35,180 nucleotides of DNA from Alphaproteobacteria bacterium (GTDB lineage: Bacteria > Pseudomonadota > Alphaproteobacteria > MPNO01 > UBA830), in assembly GCA_022822405.1 (NCBI GenBank), contig JAJEBT010000047.1, forward strand, positions 1-35,180, given 5' to 3'. The notes below the pieces were generated by a model. The model saw nothing but the letters and a program-made list of their open reading frames with translations. It was not told the DNA's origin and searched no databases. The position numbers and the translations under genes were made by a program. This document shows, in pieces, positions 1 through 6,238 of the stretch. Every line of letters starts with the position of its first letter. Position 1 is the first letter of the stretch.

Positions 1-153
1 ATCGACGGCATCGAGCACGACGAATATCGCCGCCGCCAGCAGGCTGTAGATACCCCCCAGCATGACGACCGCCAGCAGGTTCCGCAGCACTACGATGCCG
101 AAGACCGTTGCTGCCATGAAGGCGAGAAGCGTGAATCCGACCGCCTGATCCAT
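1..153 (-). CDS. Mrp/Mnh antiporter MbhD-like (DUF4040) subunit, partial
   Basis: Only the N-terminal 51 codons lie in the window; the gene runs off the left edge. It starts at ATG 153, which overlaps the TGA of mnhG by one base (TGATG), so the genes are translationally coupled. The visible peptide is two hydrophobic stretches with the segment VVLRNLLAVVMLGGIYSL, typical of the MbhD/DUF4040 subunit that follows MnhG in many alphaproteobacterial Mrp operons. The family forms part of the membrane arm of a multisubunit Na+(K+)/H+ antiporter related to complex I. The family call rests on this short sequence plus position; a split MnhB/MnhA-type subunit is the main alternative. Confidence 0.72.
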   Translation of the reverse strand, partial: MDQAVGFTLLAFMAATVFGIVVLRNLLAVVMLGGIYSLLAAAIFVVLDAVD

Positions 154-497
154 CAGTCCCGGGTCCCGTCCGGATCTGTCCGCCCGTCCGGCGCGTCGTC
201 CAGGATCGGCCGCAGGCCGTCCGCCCAGGCGGTGTGGTTGAGCGCGTGCGACGCTGTCGGGCCGGTGAACAGCAGGAACAGCAGGATCAGCACGAGCTTG
301 ACGGTGACCAGCGTCAGTCCCGACTGGATCGCCAGCCCGGCAATGATCAGAAGTGCGCCGAGCGTGTCGGTGATCCCTGCTGCATGACTTCTCGTGTAGA
401 CGTCGGGCATGCGGAGCACGCCGATGCCGCCGGTAAGCACGAAGAAGGAGCCCGAGAGAAGCAGAATCCAGGAAGCGGTGTCGGCGATGACGGGCAT
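153..497 (-). CDS. mnhG: Na+/H+ antiporter subunit G (MnhG/MrpG)
   Basis: A 114-residue membrane protein with three hydrophobic helices (about residues 8-28, 45-60 and 63-80). It carries the family hallmark GVLRMPDVYTRSHAAG at residues 26-41 and GPTASHAL after the third helix. It is a small accessory subunit of the Mrp/Mnh cation/proton antiporter in the inner membrane, used for pH and Na+ homeostasis. The start ATG at 497 overlaps the stop of mnhF (ATGA), and its own stop overlaps the next subunit, so it sits in a tightly coupled operon. The C-terminal 25 residues are polar and low in complexity, longer than in many homologues but not alarming. Confidence 0.93.
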   Translation of the reverse strand: MPVIADTASWILLLSGSFFVLTGGIGVLRMPDVYTRSHAAGITDTLGALLIIAGLAIQSGLTLVTVKLVLILLFLLFTGPTASHALNHTAWADGLRPILDDAPDGRTDPDGTRD

Positions 498-805
498 CAG
501 CCGGCCTCCCCCTTGCCGCTGGACGCGTCCTCGGCTTCCTCGCCGGGGCCAATCGCCAGAGAGCCGTACTTGAAGTACTTGAGGAGTGCGATGACGGCGA
601 TGAAGTTGATCAACGCATAGGCGAGCGCAATGTCCATGAATTCCGGCCGTCCCATCAGGAAGCCGAGAACCGCAATGATCAGCACCGTCTTGGTCCCGAA
701 CATGTTGACCGCGAGAATGCGGTCGAAGAGCGTTGGCCCCACGAACGCCCGCGCCAGCGCCATCGCCATCGTCACGAGGATGGCAATTGCCGTCGCCGTA
801 AACAT
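497..805 (-). CDS. mnhF: Na+/H+ antiporter subunit F (MnhF/MrpF)
   Basis: A 102-residue membrane protein with three predicted helices and the family motif GPTLFDRILAVN at residues 23-34, followed by MGRPEFMDIALAYALINF. The open frame extends far upstream to 1363, but that extension is the antisense/overlap region of mnhE. The start chosen is ATG 805, which overlaps the mnhE stop as ATGA and gives the normal family length of about 90-100 residues. It is a membrane subunit of the Mrp/Mnh antiporter complex. The C-terminal tail (about residues 87-102) is charged and rich in Glu, Ser and Gly. Confidence 0.92.
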   Translation of the reverse strand: MFTATAIAILVTMAMALARAFVGPTLFDRILAVNMFGTKTVLIIAVLGFLMGRPEFMDIALAYALINFIAVIALLKYFKYGSLAIGPGEEAEDASSGKGEAG

Positions 806-1302
806 CAGCCGCCGGTTCCGTCCGTTGCCGCGCCCGCCATTGCCGTGACCCGCCGGTCCATTTCGCCGTCCATCAGCGACTCGGCGCCCTCGCGGCTGAG
901 CGCATGCACCAGGATGCGTCCCCCGGTCTCGACATCGATCGAGATCGTTCCCGGGGTCAGGGTGATCGAGTTGGCGAAGATCACGAGGCCAAGATCGGAT
1001 TTCTGGCTCGCCCTGATCTCGACCATGGTTGGGCTGATGCCGGCGGAGGGGAGGAGGACGCGCCGGGTCACGTCGATATTGGCCTTGACGATCTCCCACA
1101 GCAGCCAGGGCCAGTAACTGAGCGCGCCCAGCGTGAGATGAACCGGCACAGCCTCGTGGTCGATCACATCCATGCGCATGACGATGGCCACCACGCCTGC
1201 GCATGAGAGGATACCGAGGATCAGGATCAGGGGATCCAGTATTCCGGACATGAGGAGCCAGGTGGCGAACAGAATCAGGCCGAGTGACAGCGCATGTACC
1301 AA
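805..1302 (-). CDS. mnhE: Na+/H+ antiporter subunit E (MnhE/MrpE)
   Basis: A 165-residue protein with two to three N-terminal membrane helices and the conserved segment ANSITLTPGTISIDVE, diagnostic of MnhE, then a cytoplasmic tail ending near LVHAL. No ATG fits the N-terminus. The start is the TTG at 1302, preceded by GAGG seven bases upstream, and it places the first helix (ALSLGLILFATWLLMSG) correctly. It is the first visible gene of an E-F-G-MbhD operon, so the remaining subunits (B, C, D and the A-like part) should lie beyond the left edge. Its promoter should be in the 285 bp shared with the divergent cold-shock gene. Confidence 0.92.
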   Translation of the reverse strand: MVHALSLGLILFATWLLMSGILDPLILILGILSCAGVVAIVMRMDVIDHEAVPVHLTLGALSYWPWLLWEIVKANIDVTRRVLLPSAGISPTMVEIRASQKSDLGLVIFANSITLTPGTISIDVETGGRILVHALSREGAESLMDGEMDRRVTAMAGAATDGTGG

Positions 1303-1587
1303 TCCGGGACCTCGTCGTGTATTTCCGCCAGGAGAGGGCAGGCTTGCCCGCGTGCGGCCGCATCGCGGTCGGAATGCATCCGGTGCGCCCCGAGTCTAGC
1401 CGCCCGACGCGGCCATTTCAATCGCCCTGGGCGGCTGCGCTACAGGAATGGTACCCCGATCTGCCGGCCGCCGGGAAAGCGCTCGCCAAGTGCCTGCGGC
1501 GACCTTACTTCCCGCTATATTTTTTGTTGGCGAACGATGGCAGGTTGGTGGTATGGTTGAGGCCGTTTCACCTGTGGAGTACGAACT

Positions 1588-2184
1588 TTGAGTGACAGCA
1601 CGCCAGATTCAAGGGGTGGACCGCCAGGAGCCGTGCAGCTTAGCGGAACGGTTAAGTGGTTTAATACCGTTCGCGGCTACGGTTTCGTGTCCCCCGACGA
1701 AGGAGGAGACGATGTCTTCCTCCATGTAACGGTGTTGCGCCAGGCGGGTTACGAGCAGATTCTTCCAGGTTCGAGGATTGAATGCACGGCAGTTCCGGGC
1801 GTCAAGGGGCTGCAATGTACGTCGGTCGAGAGCGTTGACATGTCCACCGCCACCGAGGAGTACGCTCCCGCGGCGCCACGCCGCCCCGGCGACGACTGGG
1901 GCGGTCACGGGGGCTATGGCGACCAGCGCGACCACGGAGGCTACGGCAGCCCCAGCGACCAGGGTGGCGACTTTGTCGCAGCAACCGTGAAGTGGTTCAA
2001 TCCCAACAAGGGCTATGGCTTCGTTTGCCCCGAAGGCGTGGAAGAAGACGCGTTCATCCACATGGTCACGCTGCGGCGGGCCGGGATAGGCGATCTTCTC
2101 GCGGGCGAAGTGGTTGATGTCAGGATCAACCGCGAGCCGAAGGGCTATCAGGTTACCGAAGTGCGCAAGCGCCACGGCGTCTGA
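1588..2184 (+). CDS. Protein with two cold-shock domains
   Basis: A 198-residue protein with two cold-shock domains. The first (about 17-84) contains [15 protein letters not shown] and VFLHV. The second (about 131-193) contains [15 protein letters not shown] and AFIHM; these are the RNP1 and RNP2 nucleic-acid-binding motifs. A 45-residue linker rich in Gly, Asp and Tyr joins them. Double-CSD proteins of this form are common in alphaproteobacteria and bind single-stranded RNA or DNA, acting as RNA chaperones or stress regulators. The start is TTG at 1588, supported by GGAG at 1576-1579 (eight-base spacing) and by the lack of a closer ATG. It stands alone, divergent from the Mrp operon, with a GC-rich hairpin just after the stop. 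Confidence 0.93.
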   Translation: MSDSTPDSRGGPPGAVQLSGTVKWFNTVRGYGFVSPDEGGDDVFLHVTVLRQAGYEQILPGSRIECTAVPGVKGLQCTSVESVDMSTATEEYAPAAPRRPGDDWGGHGGYGDQRDHGGYGSPSDQGGDFVAATVKWFNPNKGYGFVCPEGVEEDAFIHMVTLRRAGIGDLLAGEVVDVRINREPKGYQVTEVRKRHGV

Positions 2185-2236
2185 ACTCCGCAGCCCCCCG
2201 CCACGCCCAGGCGGTGGCGGACAGTCAGCGGAGTTC
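2183..2236. terminator. Nested hairpin between convergent genes
   Basis: An outer inverted repeat (GAACTCCGC at 2183-2191 with GCGGAGTTC at 2228-2236) encloses an inner seven-pair hairpin (CCGCCAC at 2198-2204 with GTGGCGG at 2214-2220, nine-base loop). It covers the stops of the convergent cold-shock gene and thiY. There is no U-tract on either strand, so it may terminate both transcripts only weakly, or act as a 3' stabiliser. The pairing is read directly from the sequence; the role is inferred. Confidence 0.5.
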
Positions 2237-3166
2237 GACCGCGTACTGTTCCACGGGCACGGTCCTGTCGATCAGCTTCTGGGACAGCAGGAACGCGGCG
2301 AAATCGCGGTATCGCGCCTTGTCGAGGGCGCCGGGCCTGAGAGCAAAGCGCGGCAGGGTATCGCGCCACGCCCGCCGATTGAGTTCGTCATCGAGCTTCG
2401 GCCGTCCCGCGGTGAACAGCTTCCAGCCCTCGCCCGGGTGATTCACCATGTACTGCACGCCGCGCTCGATGGCGCGCACGAATGATTTCAGGCCCGGCCT
2501 GGCGAGGTCGCGGTTATTGGCCACCACGATCAGTTCGTCATAGGGCGGCACGCCCTCTTCCTCGACGTAGAACGCACGTCCCGGCTTGCCCAGTATGTCA
2601 AGCTGGTTGAGCTCGAAATTGCGGTAAGCGCCGATGACCGCGTCGACCTTTCCCGACACCAGTGCCGGCGACAGGGCGAAGTTCACGTTGACGAGAGTGA
2701 TGTCGTCGAGCTTGAGGCCGTGTCGACCAAGCATGGCCCGCAACATCGCGTCTTCGAAGCCCCCGACTGAGAAACCGACGGTCCGGCCCTTGAGGTCCGC
2801 GATCGAGCGGATGGGGCCGTCGCGTAGCGCGACCAGCGAATTGAGCGGCGTCGCCACCAGCGTCGCGATGCGGGTCAGGGGAAGGCTGCTGGCAATCTGC
2901 AGGTGGAGTTGCGGCTGGTAGGATATCGCGAGATCGGCCTTGCCCGCGGCCACCAGCTTTGGCGGATCGTTGGGATCGGCGGGTGCCTTGAAATCGACCT
3001 CGAGCCCGGCATCGCGGAAATATCCCCGTTCGAGGGCAACATAGAGCGGCCCGTGGTCCGGATTGATGAACCAGTCGAGCAGCACGGTGAATTTTTCGGC
3101 GGCGTCAGCCCTGGCGGATAGCGAAAGCGCAAGCAGGCCGGCGGCGAGGATGGCGGCAAGTCTCAT
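2225..3166 (-). CDS. thiY: Thiamine-precursor ABC transporter, substrate-binding protein (ThiY-like)
   Basis: A 313-residue periplasmic binding protein. Residues 1-23 form a signal peptide (hydrophobic AAILAAGLLALSLS, cleavage near ARADAA). The mature N-terminus has LDWFINPDHGPLYVA (30-44), the hallmark of the NMT1/THI5/ThiY family that binds pyrimidine precursors of thiamine such as formylaminopyrimidine. The family role is established knowledge; substrate identity here is inferred from the TPP riboswitch at the head of the operon. The start is ATG 3166, overlapping the thiX stop by ATGA; an open frame running on to 3493 is the overlap with thiX. It is the last gene of thiZ-thiX-thiY. Confidence 0.9.
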   Translation of the reverse strand: MRLAAILAAGLLALSLSARADAAEKFTVLLDWFINPDHGPLYVALERGYFRDAGLEVDFKAPADPNDPPKLVAAGKADLAISYQPQLHLQIASSLPLTRIATLVATPLNSLVALRDGPIRSIADLKGRTVGFSVGGFEDAMLRAMLGRHGLKLDDITLVNVNFALSPALVSGKVDAVIGAYRNFELNQLDILGKPGRAFYVEEEGVPPYDELIVVANNRDLARPGLKSFVRAIERGVQYMVNHPGEGWKLFTAGRPKLDDELNRRAWRDTLPRFALRPGALDKARYRDFAAFLLSQKLIDRTVPVEQYAVELR

Positions 3167-3930
3167 CACGAGATCTCCCTGTTGTCGGTGGGCAGCCAGG
3201 GCGTCATGCGCGCCGCGGCAAAGTCGATGAAGAAAAAGAACGCGCAACCCAGCACCGCAAGCACGAAGAGCGCGGCAAACATGAGGTCGGCCTGGACGCG
3301 CGCGTTGGCGTGAAGCATCAGGTAGCCGAGCCCGGCGCTTGATCCCACCCATTCGCCGACTATCGCGCCGATCGGCGCGACGGCGGCGGCGACCCTGAGG
3401 CCGGATCCGAGAGATGGCAGCGCGGCCGGTACGCGGACCCTGCGGAGTTCGGCTCGGCGCGGGGCGTTCATCACGCGGCAGAGATCGATCCATCCCGGCT
3501 CGACGCGCCGCAGCCCGTCATGGAAGGCCGCTGTGACCGGGAAATAGATGATCAGCACGGCCATTGCGATCTTGGATTCGAGTCCGTAGCCGAGCCATAG
3601 CGTCAGGATCGGAGCCAGCGCGAAGACCGGGATGGCCTGGCTGACGACGAGGACCGGTAGCAGCCACCGGCGGGCCGGGCGGAACAGGACCATGGTCAGG
3701 GCACTGGCTCCGCCAAAGACGACCCCAATGGCAAATCCCGCAACGATCTCGACCAGAGTGACCCCGGCATGCCCGATGATCAGAGCGAACTGCGCGTCGA
3801 GTGCGGCAAGCACCGCGGGCGGCGCCGGGAGGATGTAGGGCGGCACGGCGGTCAGCAGGACAATTGCCTGCCAGAGAAGGAGCATGCCTGCGAAAATCAC
3901 CAGCGGGCGGATCCAGTTCGCTGCGTTCAT
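3166..3930 (-). CDS. thiX: Thiamine-precursor ABC transporter, permease (ThiX-like)
   Basis: A 254-residue inner-membrane permease of the SsuC/TauC-like binding-protein-dependent family, with about six helices. The EAA-type loop lies around DLCRVMNAPRRAELRRVRVP followed by ALPSLGSGLRVA, where the ATPase would dock. ATG 3930 overlaps the thiZ stop by ATGA, and its stop overlaps thiY, so all three components are made together. It should form the translocation channel for the pyrimidine ligand delivered by ThiY. Confidence 0.9.
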   Translation of the reverse strand: MNAANWIRPLVIFAGMLLLWQAIVLLTAVPPYILPAPPAVLAALDAQFALIIGHAGVTLVEIVAGFAIGVVFGGASALTMVLFRPARRWLLPVLVVSQAIPVFALAPILTLWLGYGLESKIAMAVLIIYFPVTAAFHDGLRRVEPGWIDLCRVMNAPRRAELRRVRVPAALPSLGSGLRVAAAVAPIGAIVGEWVGSSAGLGYLMLHANARVQADLMFAALFVLAVLGCAFFFFIDFAAARMTPWLPTDNREIS

Positions 3931-4709
3931 GCCGGAGCCTCTCCGCTGCCGCCGGCCAGGCGCTCGAGAAGCTCCGCTTGCAGCGCGATCAACGCGGGAT
4001 CTCCGGGCGCGCGGGGGGCGTCTCCTGGCGGCGAGATCGCCTCGCCGATTGCTGCGGGCCTCCCGGTCATGACGTGCACGTGATGTCCGAGCCGCAACGC
4101 CTCGAGGGGATCGTGGGTGACCAGGAGCACAGTGCGTTCTCCGAGGAATTCGGCTGCAACGTCCTGGAGTGTCAGGCGCGTAATCGCGTCGAGAGCCGAG
4201 AACGGCTCATCCATGAGCACGATCGGACGATCCTCGACCAGCGTGCGGACCACTGCAGCGCGCTGGCGCATGCCGCCGGAACAGGCGCCGGGGCGGCTGT
4301 CGGCATAGGCCTCGAGGCCGACGCGGGCAAGCAGGAGGCGGGCCCGTTCGGTGTCGGCGGGGGTGAGCTCGCCGCGAAGCCGTCGGCCAAGCACGGCGTT
4401 CTCCGCAAGGGTCAGCCACGGCAGCAGCAGATCCTGCTGGGCCATGTAGGCGACGCGGCCTGCCGCCGCGAAGCCGTCGCTGCACCGGACCGAGCCGGAT
4501 GCCGCACCCTCGAGACCGGCTATCAGGCGGAGGAGAGTCGTCTTGCCGACGCCGCTCGGGCCCAGCAGGCAGCTCCATGAGCCTGCAGGCAGATGCAGGG
4601 AAAGCGAGTCGAACAGGAGGAGGCCGTCATAATCCAGCCGTGCGCCGGTAAGCTCGACCGAAGGCGGCGCGCCGGAACTCCTGGTGGCCTCGAGATTTCG
4701 GTTCTGCAT
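3927..4709 (-). CDS. thiZ: Thiamine-precursor ABC transporter, ATP-binding protein (ThiZ-like)
   Basis: A 260-residue ABC ATPase. Walker A is GPSGVGKT (50-57), the signature is CSGGMRQR (143-150, a variant of LSGGQ), Walker B is IVLMDEPFSALDA (163-175), and the H-loop histidine is about 199. It is closest in form to the nitrate/sulfonate/ThiZ ATPases. The open frame extends to 4826, but that part is the TPP riboswitch. ATG 4709 lies seven bases after the riboswitch P1 stem, so I choose it as the start. Ligand-bound riboswitch folding would then control access to the ribosome-binding region of this first gene. Confidence 0.9.
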   Translation of the reverse strand: MQNRNLEATRSSGAPPSVELTGARLDYDGLLLFDSLSLHLPAGSWSCLLGPSGVGKTTLLRLIAGLEGAASGSVRCSDGFAAAGRVAYMAQQDLLLPWLTLAENAVLGRRLRGELTPADTERARLLLARVGLEAYADSRPGACSGGMRQRAAVVRTLVEDRPIVLMDEPFSALDAITRLTLQDVAAEFLGERTVLLVTHDPLEALRLGHHVHVMTGRPAAIGEAISPPGDAPRAPGDPALIALQAELLERLAGGSGEAPA

Positions 4710-4715
4710 CCTGTG

Positions 4716-4806
4716 CACTGGTCCCTTCGCCGGCATGATCCGGAGCAGGTTCGAGGGGTCGTCCCGTTTGGGACCTCTCAGCCGGACAATCCGACTCCCC
4801 CCAGTG
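4716..4806 (-). promoter_or_regulatory. TPP riboswitch (THI element)
   Basis: On the minus strand the element starts with CACTGG and ends with CCAGTG, a perfect P1 closing stem (4802-4807 with 4716-4721). Between them are the conserved blocks CGGCTGAGAGG (P3 side), CCCAAACGGG (a small variable hairpin), CGACCCCTCGAACCTG and CCGGATCATGCCGGCGAAGG. These match the known thi-box consensus CTGAGA...ACCT-GAACCTGATC-GGATAATGCCGGCGAAGGGA. One departure is CCTGCTCCGG where CCTGATCCGG is usual. It sits immediately before thiZ, so it most likely represses the transport operon when thiamine pyrophosphate is plentiful, probably at translation initiation because no terminator stem with a U-tract is seen. 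Confidence 0.95.
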
Positions 4807-4891
4807 GTGGATGCATCATACCACAATCCGGGGCGCAGGAAAGACCGGCAGCAATCCGCGACATCCTCTGCCGACGCTGTATATTCGGGTG

Positions 4892-5398
4892 ATGGGACGT
4901 TTTCGCTTCAGGAGTGCCGCGCTGCCCGCCGCGCTGCTGGTCACGGTGCTGGCCGTCGGAGCCGAGTTCTCGCCGGCGGCAGAGGGTCAGATTCGGCGGC
5001 CGCCGGTCACGTTCGAGAAGAGCCGGATCACGATCCTCTCCGGCAACCGCTCGCACGCCTTCCGGGTCGAACTGGCGCAGACCGCCCGCCAGCATGCGCA
5101 GGGGCTGATGTATCGCCGCCACATGGCGGCCGATGCCGGCATGCTCTTCATCCATCGCCGGCCGGCGCCGCGGTCGATGTGGATGAAGAACACCTACATC
5201 CCGCTTGACATGCTGTTTCTGGGAACGGATGGCACGATTCTCAGGATCGCCGAACGGACGGTACCGCTCTCGACAAGGGCCATACGGTCGGGCAAGCCGG
5301 CGATCGCGGTTCTCGAACTCAATGCCGGCACGGCCGCACGGCTCGGCCTGCGCGAAGGCGACCGCGTAGTGTCGCCGGATTTGCCCGGTACCCGCTGA
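4892..5398 (+). CDS. Exported DUF192 family protein
   Basis: A 168-residue protein with an N-terminal signal or anchor (about residues 1-24, hydrophobic AALPAALLVTVLAVGA) and a DUF192 domain covering about 40-165. Family landmarks are QGLMYRRHM, GMLFIH, SMWMKNTYIPLDMLFL and AVLELNAGTAARLGL. The function of DUF192 is not established. The frame opens at 4811, but that segment is non-hydrophobic and would place the signal peptide internally; ATG 4892 puts the signal at the N-terminus. The gene is divergent from the riboswitch-controlled thi operon, leaving about 85 bp for its promoter, and converges with the crotonase gene. Confidence 0.88.
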   Translation: MGRFRFRSAALPAALLVTVLAVGAEFSPAAEGQIRRPPVTFEKSRITILSGNRSHAFRVELAQTARQHAQGLMYRRHMAADAGMLFIHRRPAPRSMWMKNTYIPLDMLFLGTDGTILRIAERTVPLSTRAIRSGKPAIAVLELNAGTAARLGLREGDRVVSPDLPGTR

Positions 5399-5437
5399 AC
5401 ATGATGGGTTGGCCCAGGGGCGCCCAAGGTCGCAGAA

Positions 5438-6238
5438 TCAACTGTCCTCCGGCGGCCACCAGGCCGGTCTGCGCTTTTCCAGGAAAGCCGATATTCCCTC
5501 CTGCGCGGCCCCGGAAAACCTTGCCTCGACATTGAATTCGAGGCCGCGGGCGAAGGAGTCCTCGTCCGCAGCGCCGCCCAGGGCATGGATCAGGCGCCCG
5601 GTGGCGGCAATCGCGTCCGGCGATGCCTGGAGGCCGAGATCGACATGTGCGGCGACCCGGGCCTCTAGCTCGTCATCGCCGGTCACTATCTCGTGCACGA
5701 GGTTCGCCTTGAGCGCGGTGTCCGCGTCGAACACGATCGCCGACTTTGCAAGATAACGGAGCCAGTGGGGCCCGATGCGGGGCAGCAGGAGCGCCGCGAT
5801 CAGCCCCGGCGCAAGTCCGATCCGGACTTCGGAGACGCAGAACCGGGTCTCGCACTCGGCGATCACGATGTCCGACGAAGCGATAATGCCCATGGCGCCG
5901 GCGAACACGGCGCCATGGACGCGTGCGATGACAAGCTTCGGGCAGCCGTCGATTGCCCGGTACATCTCCATCAGCTCACGCGATTCAGCGCTAACCTCTT
6001 CTTGGCTCTTGTCGAAAACGTCGCGCATCCAGTTGAGGTCGCCGCCGGCGCAAAACACCGGGCCGTTGCCTTCGATGACGACGATCCGGATCGCGTCGTC
6101 GGTTGCGGCAGCCTCGAAGGCGGAGCGAATTTCCGCGATCATCTCCGGGTTCATGGCGTTGCGGAGTTCGGGCCGGTTCAGCGCGACCCGCATGACCGCG
6201 CCGGAGCGGTCGATGTCGACGGTGCCGGGCTCAGCCAT
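5438..6238 (-). CDS. Enoyl-CoA hydratase/isomerase family protein
   Basis: A 266-residue crotonase-fold enzyme. The first oxyanion-hole segment is VFCAGGDLNWMRD and the second is HGAVFAGAMGIIASSDI. Of the two catalytic glutamates of classical hydratases, the one equivalent to E164 is present (CVSEVRIG), while the E144 position is Gly, as in the methylglutaconyl/isohexenylglutaconyl-CoA hydratase branch. The likely reaction is hydration of a branched or unusual enoyl-CoA; the substrate is unknown. The start is ATG 6238, preceded by GGAGGG, giving an eight-base overlap with the Mo-hydroxylase gene (stop at 6231). A GTG at 6250 is the alternative. It is the last gene of a four-gene operon starting at 10902. 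Confidence 0.9.
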   Translation of the reverse strand: MAEPGTVDIDRSGAVMRVALNRPELRNAMNPEMIAEIRSAFEAAATDDAIRIVVIEGNGPVFCAGGDLNWMRDVFDKSQEEVSAESRELMEMYRAIDGCPKLVIARVHGAVFAGAMGIIASSDIVIAECETRFCVSEVRIGLAPGLIAALLLPRIGPHWLRYLAKSAIVFDADTALKANLVHEIVTGDDELEARVAAHVDLGLQASPDAIAATGRLIHALGGAADEDSFARGLEFNVEARFSGAAQEGISAFLEKRRPAWWPPEDS

